From an uncultured Eubacteriales bacterium (GTDB taxonomy: Bacteria > Bacillota > Clostridia > Oscillospirales > Acutalibacteraceae), in the NCBI GenBank assembly GCA_934454655.1, contig CAKSFK010000009.1, positions 1-64,000 on the forward strand: a stretch of DNA of 64,000 nucleotides. The letters run 5' to 3'. Of this stretch, positions 14,488-22,461 are shown in pieces. Under the pieces are notes generated by a model. That model was not told the DNA's origin, did no database searches, and saw nothing but the letters and a program-made list of their open reading frames with translations. The position numbers and the translations under genes were made by a program. Position 1 is the first letter of the stretch; every line of letters starts with the position of its first letter.

Positions 14488-17077
14488 CCAGCAATATCTT
14501 TCTTAATATTGCAACATCCTCCGCATTAACAACGGTATCTATGTTCATATCAGCCACCAGAGGGGTGCAGTTTATATTATCTTTATTTACGAGCGTTTTC
14601 TTCATTCTTACAAGATCCTTTATATCAAGCACGCCGTCGCCGTTTGCGTCGCCGTGATCAAACAATTGCGAAGTTGAGCTGATCTTTCCGTTTTTCACAA
14701 CAGCCTTTGCCGCAACCGTTCTGTTATCGCAGTTAAAAATATATTCAAGGCTTCCCGAAACGCTGTTATCCAACGAAGAAACAACGGTTTCGGTTTCAAA
14801 CTCTATACCCATGCCGTTTGCGTTATAGTTGCGATATGTGTTATCGGAACTGTTATAGCCCGAAAATTTTGTTATATCAAAATCGGCGCAGTTAAAGCAT
14901 TTCTTAATTGCCTTAGTAAGCTCGGTTGCATCAAGGTATTCATAATCGTTGTTTTCCGAGTATTTATAGGCTATAAAATCACCGTATGCCAAACACTCGA
15001 AAATTAAATCTATATTTTCTTCGCTTACCGTTCCGTTATAGCTACAGCCCTCGTAATCCCCAAATGCCGAAAAATATAAAAGAGCATTCGTAAGAGCTTC
15101 AATTTTGATTTTTTCAACGTCCTCCGGGCTTAAATCGAAGTCTTTGCCGCAAAATCTTACAGTCGCCTTATCATAATCTCCCTTTTCCGAATTGTAAAGA
15201 ATCGAAAAACCGTACATTCCGTACTGAGTATCAAAATAACCGCTTACGGTAAGGGTATCATTGTAATAATTATACCCGAGCGACTGTATATTTCTGCTTG
15301 CGGTAACGGTTCTTACATTGCCGTCCGACATTTCAAGCCCGAAAGACATTCCAAGGCCTTCCTTTGTTATGGGCGCCTTCAGCATTTCAATATTTTTAAC
15401 AGTAACGTCACTGTAATTAATTTTGCGTTGAGCGCTTAAATCAAGACCGCTCACCGTAAGTGTGACGTCATTAACGGAATAATTAAATTCAATTCCGTTA
15501 ACCCTAACTGTGCCGTACTGATAATACTCACTGTTGTTTGAAAGGGTGATATCAAGCGGTTCATCGGCTGTGCTGTCCTCCGAGGTATGCAAGCGCACTG
15601 CCGTGCCGTTAATTTTAAAAGTTTCGCCTGCCGAATATTCGTCCTTGGGAAGTGATAAAATCTCCATACTTATGTAAGGGCTTTTCACAATATTCACGGT
15701 ACCCTCGGCTATAACATTGCCATCACTCATTAATTTGTACGTATAAGAATTTCCCGGTTCCCAAGCGGAAGTATGCTGTTCCGATGAGCAGTAAACATAT
15801 GTACCGTCAACAATGTTTCTGTATTCATCGCGGGTAATATCTTTATAAGTACCGTCTTTGAAATTTACCCTGATTTTCACCAAATCTTCATAATCATAAT
15901 AAATTTTCCCGTTTTCGTAATGAAAATATGTTTTTTCAAGTATTGTAATTGGTAAAGCCTCAATACTTTTAACGGGATTTTCGATTATTGTTACGGGAAG
16001 CGAGAGTGTTTTTCCGAAAACAAAAACCTTAAACTTGTGCTCGCCTATGCCCCAAGGTTCATTATACTGATCCGACTCGGTACTTGGGTAAATTCCGAAA
16101 GTATTATAAAATCCAAAGCAGGAGTATTCAACCGTTTTTTCTTCTCCGTCAATTTCATAAGTAACCGCAAAACTGTATTCCGGAGGATTATAGCACGGAT
16201 ATTTTTTGCCGTCCTTCTCGGCGTAATAACAGTGTGTGTTCTCCTTAAATACGCTTTGTGATTTGTCGTAGACAAGCTCAACCCTCTTTATCGGGTCGAT
16301 CTCTACCGTGTTGCAGGATAATGATATACCGAAGTTTTTGGGAACATATGCCGTTGCACCGGATTTAAGTATACTTTTCCCGACGCTCTTAAGCGTAGAA
16401 GGCAAAACGACCGAGTCTATACTGCTTCTGCCGAACGCGCCGTCGCCTATGTATGTCACGCCCTCGGAAATGCTGATTGATCTTATACAACCGCTGTCAT
16501 AAAACGCATATGCCCCGATAGTCCTGACAGATTTGGGCAGAATGACACTGCTAACATTTCTTTCGGAAAAGCCATAGGCCTTTGAAAACGAAAATTCTCC
16601 TATTTCCTCGGTTCCCTCAGGCACGTTATACTCTTCGTTTTCACACGCAAGCGGATACTGAATAAGAGTTCTGCCGTCCTTGGTAAACAGCACTCCGTCC
16701 ACACTTTTGTAGTTTGGATTTTCCTCATCGACAATATATTTCTTTGTCATAAAGCCGCAAAACGCTCTGTCGCCGATTTTTAAAACGGACTTGGGTATTG
16801 TAACGGTATCCACCTGCATCCCCGAAGCGAACGAATCCGCCCCTACGGACGTTACCGGCAGTGTCTTGCCGTTATATTCGGCTGTCGCCGGGATTACGAT
16901 ATCCTTAACCCCGTCAGAATAATACAGGTCGGAAATTTCAAGTTCGGTGCCGCCGGCGATCGGGCTGTAATTAAAATTTGAATTTCCCTCCCCGCTTGCC
17001 GCAAGCGGAATACCCGCAAACGCTACCGCCAGTGACGCCAAAAACGCCAATACCTTAACTGTTAATTTGCTTTTCAT
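14477..17077 (-). CDS. Secreted leucine-rich-repeat (BspA-like) protein with C-terminal dockerin
   Basis: An 866-aa protein with a signal peptide (VLAFLASLAVAFAGIPLAASG, cleavage near residue 28). BspA/LRR_5 repeats cover about 60-250 (VTIPKSVLKIGDRAF, VILPKSVRTIGAYAF, ISEGVTYIGDGAF), followed by beta-rich Ig-like stretches. The last about 60 residues carry two dockerin-type calcium loops (DANGDGVLDIKDLVRMKKTL and ADMNIDTVVNAEDVAILRKI). Dockerins bind cohesins, so the protein is probably displayed on or recruited to a cell-surface complex. Its ATG overlaps the birA stop (ATGA) and AAAGGGG lies inside birA, so it is coupled to an unrelated housekeeping gene. Confidence 0.88.
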   Translation of the reverse strand: MKSKLTVKVLAFLASLAVAFAGIPLAASGEGNSNFNYSPIAGGTELEISDLYYSDGVKDIVIPATAEYNGKTLPVTSVGADSFASGMQVDTVTIPKSVLKIGDRAFCGFMTKKYIVDEENPNYKSVDGVLFTKDGRTLIQYPLACENEEYNVPEGTEEIGEFSFSKAYGFSERNVSSVILPKSVRTIGAYAFYDSGCIRSISISEGVTYIGDGAFGRSSIDSVVLPSTLKSVGKSILKSGATAYVPKNFGISLSCNTVEIDPIKRVELVYDKSQSVFKENTHCYYAEKDGKKYPCYNPPEYSFAVTYEIDGEEKTVEYSCFGFYNTFGIYPSTESDQYNEPWGIGEHKFKVFVFGKTLSLPVTIIENPVKSIEALPITILEKTYFHYENGKIYYDYEDLVKIRVNFKDGTYKDITRDEYRNIVDGTYVYCSSEQHTSAWEPGNSYTYKLMSDGNVIAEGTVNIVKSPYISMEILSLPKDEYSAGETFKINGTAVRLHTSEDSTADEPLDITLSNNSEYYQYGTVRVNGIEFNYSVNDVTLTVSGLDLSAQRKINYSDVTVKNIEMLKAPITKEGLGMSFGLEMSDGNVRTVTASRNIQSLGYNYYNDTLTVSGYFDTQYGMYGFSILYNSEKGDYDKATVRFCGKDFDLSPEDVEKIKIEALTNALLYFSAFGDYEGCSYNGTVSEENIDLIFECLAYGDFIAYKYSENNDYEYLDATELTKAIKKCFNCADFDITKFSGYNSSDNTYRNYNANGMGIEFETETVVSSLDNSVSGSLEYIFNCDNRTVAAKAVVKNGKISSTSQLFDHGDANGDGVLDIKDLVRMKKTLVNKDNINCTPLVADMNIDTVVNAEDVAILRKILLGVQ

Positions 17078-18066
17078 TGTTTTACCCCTTTCATTTTTAT
17101 ACTTATTTCACCGGACGAGAGCTTTTTTATTTCCCCGTCCGCAAAGCGTACCGTAAGCCGACAGTCACTATCAACATCTAGGCAATGTGCCGGCATTTCC
17201 TTTCCGCCGCTTATAACCGTTATATCCCTGTCTATTACTATGCACCTTTCACGGTAAGAATTTATGTAATTTCTTTCGGTTATATTTTCATAGCATCCGT
17301 AAAACCGCTTAATAAATTCAGCCGCCAACAAATTTTTCGCTCCCGCGGTTCGTTTTTTCAGAACCGAACCGGCGGTATCCTTAATATCATCGGGAAATCC
17401 GTTTTCGGGCGGATAAACATTTATACCTATGCCGAGAACGGCGTATTCCAGCGTACCGCTTTCAATGTCCAGCGCCGCCTCGGTTAAAATTCCGCACACC
17501 TTTTTGCCATCCATAAAAACATCATTGACCCATTTTATTCCGGCTTTTCTGCCCGACACCGCCTCTGCCGCCTCCGCTGCGGCAACCGCCGCGGCAGTGG
17601 TTATAAGCGATGCGTCATTAGCGCAGAGCCGCGGTCTTAAAAGCAGGCTCATATATATCCCCGTACCTGCGGGTGAATGAAATCTGCGCGTAAAACGTCC
17701 TCTGCCGGCGGTCTGTTCGGCAGCAATTAAAACCGTGCCCTCCGTTTCGCCGGACGCGGCGCGCTCCTTTAAAACGGCGTTTGTGGACGTAACGGTTCTT
17801 TGAACCTCAATATTAAGTCGGCTAAAGCCTGTTCCGAGCCTCTTTATTATCTCGCCGCGCGAAAGAACGTCATATTCGCCCGCCAGGCGGTATCCCCTGT
17901 TCGTTACCGATTCGACCGAATACCCGTCCTTTTTAAGCTCGTTCACAGCCTTCCAGACAGCGCTTCGGCTCACGTTAAGGCGGCGGGCGGCGTCCTCACC
18001 CGAAAGGTATTCATTTTGTTTCTCTTCAAGCAGCGGCAGCAGCCGATCCTTTAACTTCTCGCGCAT
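17074..18066 (-). CDS. birA: Biotin operon repressor / biotin-[acetyl-CoA carboxylase] ligase
   Basis: A 330-aa bifunctional BirA. It has an N-terminal winged HTH (LSGEDAARRLNVSRSAVWKAVNELKKDG), then the ligase domain with GRGRFTRRFHSP (biotinyl-AMP loop), KWVNDV and GIGINV. It forms biotinyl-AMP and transfers biotin to carboxylase carriers; the HTH binds bio operators. ATG at 18066 is preferred over GTG 18072 because GAGGG then lies about 10 bp upstream. It starts only a few bases after deoD. Confidence 0.93.
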   Translation of the reverse strand: MREKLKDRLLPLLEEKQNEYLSGEDAARRLNVSRSAVWKAVNELKKDGYSVESVTNRGYRLAGEYDVLSRGEIIKRLGTGFSRLNIEVQRTVTSTNAVLKERAASGETEGTVLIAAEQTAGRGRFTRRFHSPAGTGIYMSLLLRPRLCANDASLITTAAAVAAAEAAEAVSGRKAGIKWVNDVFMDGKKVCGILTEAALDIESGTLEYAVLGIGINVYPPENGFPDDIKDTAGSVLKKRTAGAKNLLAAEFIKRFYGCYENITERNYINSYRERCIVIDRDITVISGGKEMPAHCLDVDSDCRLTVRFADGEIKKLSSGEISIKMKGVKQ

Positions 18067-18071
18067 AATCA

Positions 18072-18779
18072 CTACACCCTCGCTGCGGTTTCAAGCGCCA
18101 AAACAATCATATCCTTAAATGATTTTTCCCGTTCCTCAGATGTGGTTGCCTCGCCCGTTACAAGCGAATCGGACACCGTGCATATTGCAAGCGCCGCTTT
18201 GCCCGCGCGTGCCGCGTTCATATATATCGCAGCCGCTTCCATTTCAACCGCAAGCACTCCCATTGCTGCCCAGAGCCCTGCCGTATCGGAAGGAGAATAA
18301 AATCTGTCGCTTGAAACAACATTGCCTATATGACAGCAAATATCCATTCCCTTTGCAATTTCTGCTGCGGTTCGTAAAAGTTCGAAATTCGCCACGGGCG
18401 CAAACGTACCCGGCAGCCCGAACTGACCCGCAAACGCCGAGTCTGTGCAGGCGCCCTCGGCAAGAACTATATCACGAAGCTTAACTTTTTTTAAATACGC
18501 TCCGGCAGAGCCTACGCGAATAATGTTTTCCACGCCGAAGAAATTAAACAGCTCGTAAGAATATATCCCGGCGGACGGCATACCCATTCCGCTTGCCATA
18601 ACGGAAATCCTTTTTCCATTATAAAAACCCGTATATCCGCAGACACCGCGGACATCGTTGACAAGTTTGGGCTTTTCAAAGAATGTATCAGCTATAAATT
18701 TTGATCGTTTTGGGTCGCCCGGCATAAGCACGGTTTTTGCAAAATCACCCATTTCGGCTTTTATATGAGGCGTAGGCAA
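18072..18779 (-). CDS. deoD: Purine nucleoside phosphorylase, DeoD type
   Basis: A 235-aa hexameric-type PNP with PGDPKRSKFIA (phosphate loop), GSGMGMPSAGIYSYELF-like substrate loop (ASGMGMPSAGIYSYELF), RVGSAGAY, EMEAAAIY and the catalytic Asp in CTVSDSL. It phosphorolyses purine (deoxy)nucleosides in salvage. It starts with TTG preceded by AAAGGATGATAT. First gene of the minus-strand run ending at 11996. Confidence 0.93.
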   Translation of the reverse strand: MPTPHIKAEMGDFAKTVLMPGDPKRSKFIADTFFEKPKLVNDVRGVCGYTGFYNGKRISVMASGMGMPSAGIYSYELFNFFGVENIIRVGSAGAYLKKVKLRDIVLAEGACTDSAFAGQFGLPGTFAPVANFELLRTAAEIAKGMDICCHIGNVVSSDRFYSPSDTAGLWAAMGVLAVEMEAAAIYMNAARAGKAALAICTVSDSLVTGEATTSEEREKSFKDMIVLALETAARV

Positions 18780-18797
18780 GACAATATCATCCTTTCA

Positions 18798-18826
18798 TTG
18801 GCATTTTAAATTTTACTGCATATTGT
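18798..18826 (+). promoter_or_regulatory. Promoter for the small ORF at 18847
   Basis: TTGGCA (18798-18803), 17 bp, TATTGT (18821-18826), ahead of AAGGAG. Confidence 0.5.
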
Positions 18827-18846
18827 GAAATAAGGAGTTGTCGTAT

Positions 18847-19164
18847 ATGAGCTATAATTTACCCTCGCCCATAAAGGGTGAAAGCGATTTACAATTATAT
18901 GAAAAATACATTAAGGACTGTGCCTTAAGGCCGAAAACCGAAAAACCGACGGCGGAACCCCCGGAAGAAACCCTTAAAGAAATGCTTAAAAAGCTTAAAG
19001 GCAAAGCACTGAGGGTAGACTCAATATGCGGCGACAGGTTAAGCTCGCGCTCCGGCAGACTTTGTGAAATCGGGAACGATTACATTACCCTTAAAACAGC
19101 AAACGGACGCAGTAAAGTGATTTGTACGCTTGCTGATGTCCGTTATATATACGTGTTATTTTAA
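18847..19164 (+). CDS. Small protein with Sm/PRC-barrel-like C-terminus, unknown function
   Basis: A 105-aa protein. AAGGAG sits 9 bp before the ATG at 18847 but abuts the in-frame TTG at 18838, so ATG is chosen. Residues about 45-105 form a predicted small beta-barrel (LRVDSICGDRLSSRSGRLCE, then DYITLKTANGRSKVICTLADVRYIYVL), like short domains in clostridial sporulation and coat-associated proteins. I do not recognise a named family. Its stop overlaps the sufB-like stop on the opposite strand by 9 bp. Confidence 0.7.
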   Translation: MSYNLPSPIKGESDLQLYEKYIKDCALRPKTEKPTAEPPEETLKEMLKKLKGKALRVDSICGDRLSSRSGRLCEIGNDYITLKTANGRSKVICTLADVRYIYVLF

Positions 19165-20073
19165 AAATCCGTTTATGATCTGTTCTTCCGCCTGCTTCTC
19201 GGTGAGTCCCAGCGTCATAAGCTTCATAAGCTGTTCACCCGCAATTTTACCTATTGCCGCCTCGTGTATAAGCGAAGCGTCTATATTGTTGGCTGTAAGC
19301 TCGGGTATTGCGGTGACCCTGCCGGAATCCATAATAATAGCGTCGCACTCGGTATGACCGTTACATACGTTGTTGCCGTTTATTTTGGATAAAAACTTCT
19401 GGAACGAATTACCCTTTGCCACCGAACGCGAAACCACATTCGCGCCGGAATTTTTACCGTCCAGATCAACAGTAAAATCAGTTTCGGCTTTTTGGAAACC
19501 GTGGGTCATTATTTTTTCGTGTATGACAATTGAAGCACCGTCCGCAAGGCGTGCCTTTGTGACGCGCCGTGTTGAGTCAATACCCTTTATCTGCGCGGTT
19601 TCCATTTCCATAACGCCGCCCTCTTCAAGGTTTACAACGGTTGTCGGATTCATAATGTTCTTTCCGCTGCCGTCGCCCTCGCCGTAGTGCTTTTCAATGT
19701 ATTTAACCTTTGCGTTTTTTCCGACGTAAAAGGTGTGAACGCCGTCATGCCCCGATTCTTTTCCGCCGCAATTGTGTATTCCGCAGCCGGCAACAATGGT
19801 AATGTCGCAGTTTTCACCGACAAAAAAGTCATTATAAACAAGGTCGGAAAGCCCCGTTTCGCTTATTATAACCGGTATGTGTACAGTTTCGTTCTTTGTT
19901 CCGGGTTTAATAATTATATCAATTCCGGGTTTGTCCGTCTTGGTTCTGATATCAATATTTTCCGTAACGCGGCGGTCGGCAAGACTGCCGTTTGAACGGA
20001 TATTGAACGCGCCCTCGGGCTTTTCATCCATATCCGCTATTATTTTCAGAAGTTCAAGCTCTGTGTTGTTCAT
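19156..20073 (-). CDS. sufB: SufB/SufD-family Fe-S cluster scaffold protein
   Basis: A 305-aa SufBD-fold protein, much shorter than the about 465 aa of classical SufB. The beta-helix core is recognisable (VYNDFFVGENCDITIVAGCGIHNCG, DSTRRVTKARLADGASIVIHEKI, then C-terminal GKIAGEQLMKLMTLGLTEKQAEEQII). Together with the ATPase just upstream it forms the minimal two-gene SufBC-type system known from archaea and strict anaerobes. No SufS, SufU or SufE is nearby. The start overlaps the ATPase stop by 4 bp. Confidence 0.85.
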   Translation of the reverse strand: MNNTELELLKIIADMDEKPEGAFNIRSNGSLADRRVTENIDIRTKTDKPGIDIIIKPGTKNETVHIPVIISETGLSDLVYNDFFVGENCDITIVAGCGIHNCGGKESGHDGVHTFYVGKNAKVKYIEKHYGEGDGSGKNIMNPTTVVNLEEGGVMEMETAQIKGIDSTRRVTKARLADGASIVIHEKIMTHGFQKAETDFTVDLDGKNSGANVVSRSVAKGNSFQKFLSKINGNNVCNGHTECDAIIMDSGRVTAIPELTANNIDASLIHEAAIGKIAGEQLMKLMTLGLTEKQAEEQIINGFLK

Positions 20074-20777
20074 CTGCAGTTCTCCTTAGTACATCCCGAT
20101 ACAGCGCCCAAAAGCTCGGGCAATATTTCATTCCTTGCGCCCTGTGCCTTAACCTCGCCTCCGCCTAAAACCACAACCTTGTCTGCAATGTTCAGTATTC
20201 TTTCCTGATGCGAAATTATTATAACCGTGCCGTTCATATCGGCTCTCAGCTTTTCGAAAACGCTTATAAGATTGCCGAAGCTCCACAGGTCAATGCCCGC
20301 CTCGGGCTCATCAAAAATAGAAACCTTTGTATTGCGCGCTAACACCGTGGCAATTTCAATACGCTTAAGCTCGCCGCCCGAAAGCGATGAGTTTACCTCG
20401 CGGTTAATATATTCCCTCGCGCAAAGTCCTACGCGCGAAAGGCAGTCGCACGCCTCGTTCACACCGATTTTTCTGCCTGCCGCAATTCCTATTATGTCAT
20501 AAACCGTAAGTCCCTTAAAATGCACTGGCTGCTGAAAAGCGAAGCTTATGCCTTTATTTGCACGCTCGGTTACCGAAAGTTCGGTTATGTCCTCCCCGTC
20601 AAGCAGTATCTTGCCTGACGAGGGTTTGATTATACCCGCAATAATTTTTGCAAGCGTGCTTTTCCCACCCCCGTTTGGTCCTGTAATCACCACAAAGCTG
20701 TCGTCTGCTTTTAAGCAGACTTTTTTTAATATTTCCTTTCCACCTGCATTAAAGGATATGTCAACAAGTTCCAGCAT
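20070..20777 (-). CDS. sufC: SufC-like ABC ATPase for Fe-S assembly
   Basis: A 235-aa soluble ATPase. Walker A is GPNGGGKSTL (33-42), signature LSGGELKRIEIA, Walker B VSIFDEPEAGIDLW, and switch His in IISHQERIL. The EPEAGIDLW box and the lack of any permease fit SufC rather than a transporter. GGAGG precedes the ATG; a promoter (TTGATT-17-TAATAT) reads into it. Forms the two-gene unit with sufB. Confidence 0.88.
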   Translation of the reverse strand: MLELVDISFNAGGKEILKKVCLKADDSFVVITGPNGGGKSTLAKIIAGIIKPSSGKILLDGEDITELSVTERANKGISFAFQQPVHFKGLTVYDIIGIAAGRKIGVNEACDCLSRVGLCAREYINREVNSSLSGGELKRIEIATVLARNTKVSIFDEPEAGIDLWSFGNLISVFEKLRADMNGTVIIISHQERILNIADKVVVLGGGEVKAQGARNEILPELLGAVSGCTKENCR

Positions 20778-20852
20778 ATTTCCTCCATAAAAGTTTATTC
20801 AATATTATATTACCTTTTTTTCGGCTTAAAATCAACCGTTTAATACAATTTT

Positions 20853-21548
20853 CTAAAAAATTCTGGGGTCGGAAAAATCACGGTAGCGTACCTCAAAATT
20901 TTTTCGGTAGTTCCTGGTCATATGCAGCAGTTCGCCGTTTTTAAGCCTCACACTGTCGCTGTTAAAGCCCGTTATGTGATTGAAATTAACTATGAACGCG
21001 CGGTTTATCTTGCAAAAATGCCTGTCGGGCAGCGCGCCGCTTACCCTTGCCATGGTTTTATGGCAGTGTATTTTGCCCTCCTCAAGACTCATAAAACAAT
21101 TTTTATTGTCCGCTTCCAGATATAAAATATCCCTTGCGCTCACGCAAAAGGTGTTGTCGCCGTCCTTTATCCAAAGCGTACTGTCCGTTCTCCGAAAAAA
21201 ATCGTTTAGCGCCGCAAACAAATCTTGTTTATCAAGCGGTTTTAAAAGAAATCTGTAAGGATTAACCTTAAACGATTCTATAATAAATCCCGTGTATGCG
21301 CTTACGAAAATAAGCTCGCACTCCTCGCCGTTCTGACGCAGAAGTCTTGCCGTTTCAAGACCGTTAAGCCCGTAAATGTTGTAATCAAGTATTATAAGAC
21401 GGTATTTTATATCCGCTCCAAGCAATTCAAAAGCCGAATTGTAGCAATCAACCAGCAATTCTATACAATGACTGTTTGCATATTCGTATATCATTCCTTT
21501 CATCTTTTTCAAACCGGCAATATCGCCGTCGCACACCGCAATTCTCAT
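20853..21548 (-). CDS. LytTR-family response regulator
   Basis: A 231-aa regulator from the ATG at 21548, which has GGGGGAGG before it; an in-frame ATG at 21593 lies at the -10 region and is rejected. The receiver domain (1-115) keeps the acidic pocket near CDGD and phospho-Asp55 in LIILDYN, and Lys in LLKPLD. The LytTR DNA-binding domain covers about 130-228 (DILYLEADNKNCFMSL, FCKINRAFIVNFNHI). No histidine kinase is adjacent, so it is an orphan in this window. Confidence 0.9.
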   Translation of the reverse strand: MRIAVCDGDIAGLKKMKGMIYEYANSHCIELLVDCYNSAFELLGADIKYRLIILDYNIYGLNGLETARLLRQNGEECELIFVSAYTGFIIESFKVNPYRFLLKPLDKQDLFAALNDFFRRTDSTLWIKDGDNTFCVSARDILYLEADNKNCFMSLEEGKIHCHKTMARVSGALPDRHFCKINRAFIVNFNHITGFNSDSVRLKNGELLHMTRNYRKNFEVRYRDFSDPRIF

Positions 21549-21563
21549 CGGTTGCCTCCCCCT

Positions 21564-21583
21564 TTTTCGACATTTTTCGACAT
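21564..21583. promoter_or_regulatory. Tandem 10-bp repeat at the LytTR gene transcription start
   Basis: TTTTCGACAT occurs twice in perfect tandem (ATGTCGAAAA on the coding strand), between the -10 and the ribosome site. LytTR proteins bind direct repeats, so this may be an autoregulatory operator. The 10-bp spacing is tighter than the usual about 21 bp. Confidence 0.4.
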
Positions 21584-21584
21584 T

Positions 21585-21613
21585 ATTATACAATAAGTTG
21601 CCAAAAATGTCAA
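21585..21613 (-). promoter_or_regulatory. Promoter of the LytTR regulator gene
   Basis: On the minus strand exact TTGACA (21613-21608), 17 bp, exact TATAAT (21590-21585). Confidence 0.85.
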
Positions 21614-21722
21614 TATATAGCTTTTTTAATGCTAAAAATGCTATTTAATTGTTTTTTACTCTGTAAAAATATCCTTTTGCTCCAAAAAATATGATTTTTT
21701 TGCCATTATTATGTAATATTTT

Positions 21723-21750
21723 ATCCCGGAGAAAAAACCGGGATTTTTTT
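21723..21750 (+). terminator. Orphan terminator in the leader of the sigma-like gene
   Basis: ATCCCGG (21723-21729), loop AGAAAAAA, CCGGGAT (21738-21744) and a run of six or more Ts, reading rightwards. No plus-strand gene ends here: the nearest upstream gene runs the other way. It therefore sits in an untranslated leader, 55 bp before the ATG at 21804. Confidence 0.75.
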
Positions 21751-21803
21751 GTTTACAAATAATCCGTTTTTTTCTTTCTGATTAATGAAAGGAATGACGA
21801 AAA

Positions 21804-22328
21804 ATGTGCAACAAAAAACTAATGTCAATTATGGGTGAAGTGCAGGGCAGAAATATGACGCGCTTCGGAGAGCTTTACGGTGTGTTTGAAAAGCTTATAG
21901 GAATATACAGCCGCCGCATCGACAAGGACGACACCGCCCAGGAGCTTACGCTGTTTTTACTTGAAACGGTTTATTCGGTAGACCTTGCCCGCTTTAACCC
22001 CGACGGTTCCGATACACTTAAGCGATATATTGCCGTTTCCCTGAGAAACAAATACATACGGCTTTCCGCCGCGGCGGCTCAGTACGAAAAAATGTCGGAC
22101 AGACTTTGCGACCCGGACGGTTTTGAATTTCAAAACCCCGATAACAGAATATTTATAGCGGACGGTTTGAAAACTCTTACAAAAAAGCAACGCATAGCGG
22201 TTGTATACAGATATGTTTACGGATATTCCGATGCCGAACTGGCGATATTTTTCAATTGTTCCCGTCAGGCGGTTCACGGTTTGATACTGCGCGGACTTGA
22301 CCTGCTCAAAAAATATTACGAAAAGTGA
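21804..22328 (+). CDS. Sigma-70-like protein with region-4 HTH
   Basis: A 174-aa protein with sigma-like layout. The N-terminal helical half (about 20-90) resembles region 2 only loosely. The C-terminal half is a good region-4 HTH (LTKKQRIAVVYRYVYGYSDAELA, then FFNCSRQAVHGLILRGLDLL). An internal ATG near residue 7 is an alternative start. It is divergent from the orphan LytTR gene and has a terminator in its leader. It may be an atypical ECF-like sigma; targets are unknown. Confidence 0.7.
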   Translation: MCNKKLMSIMGEVQGRNMTRFGELYGVFEKLIGIYSRRIDKDDTAQELTLFLLETVYSVDLARFNPDGSDTLKRYIAVSLRNKYIRLSAAAAQYEKMSDRLCDPDGFEFQNPDNRIFIADGLKTLTKKQRIAVVYRYVYGYSDAELAIFFNCSRQAVHGLILRGLDLLKKYYEK

Positions 22329-22365
22329 AAAATGCATAAAAACGTAATTGTCTATAAAAAAATTA

Positions 22366-22394
22366 TTGACATCGCTGCAAAATTGTCGTATATT
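22366..22394 (+). promoter_or_regulatory. Promoter of the beta-galactosidase gene
   Basis: TTGACA (22366-22371), 17 bp, TATATT (22389-22394). The leader to the ATG is about 60 nt. No cre site or other operator was recognised. Confidence 0.8.
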
Positions 22395-22461
22395 GAATTT
22401 GATTAAGTCGGGATTGCCGAGATGGCTCAGACGCTTTTCCCGAAACACTTTGAGGTGCTGT

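Noticed and set aside
22410..22455. tRNA-like string (GCCGAGATGGCTCAGACGC) before lacZ
   Set aside because: Resembles a tRNA D-arm, but no anticodon arm, T-arm or acceptor partner follows; it is the lacZ leader.
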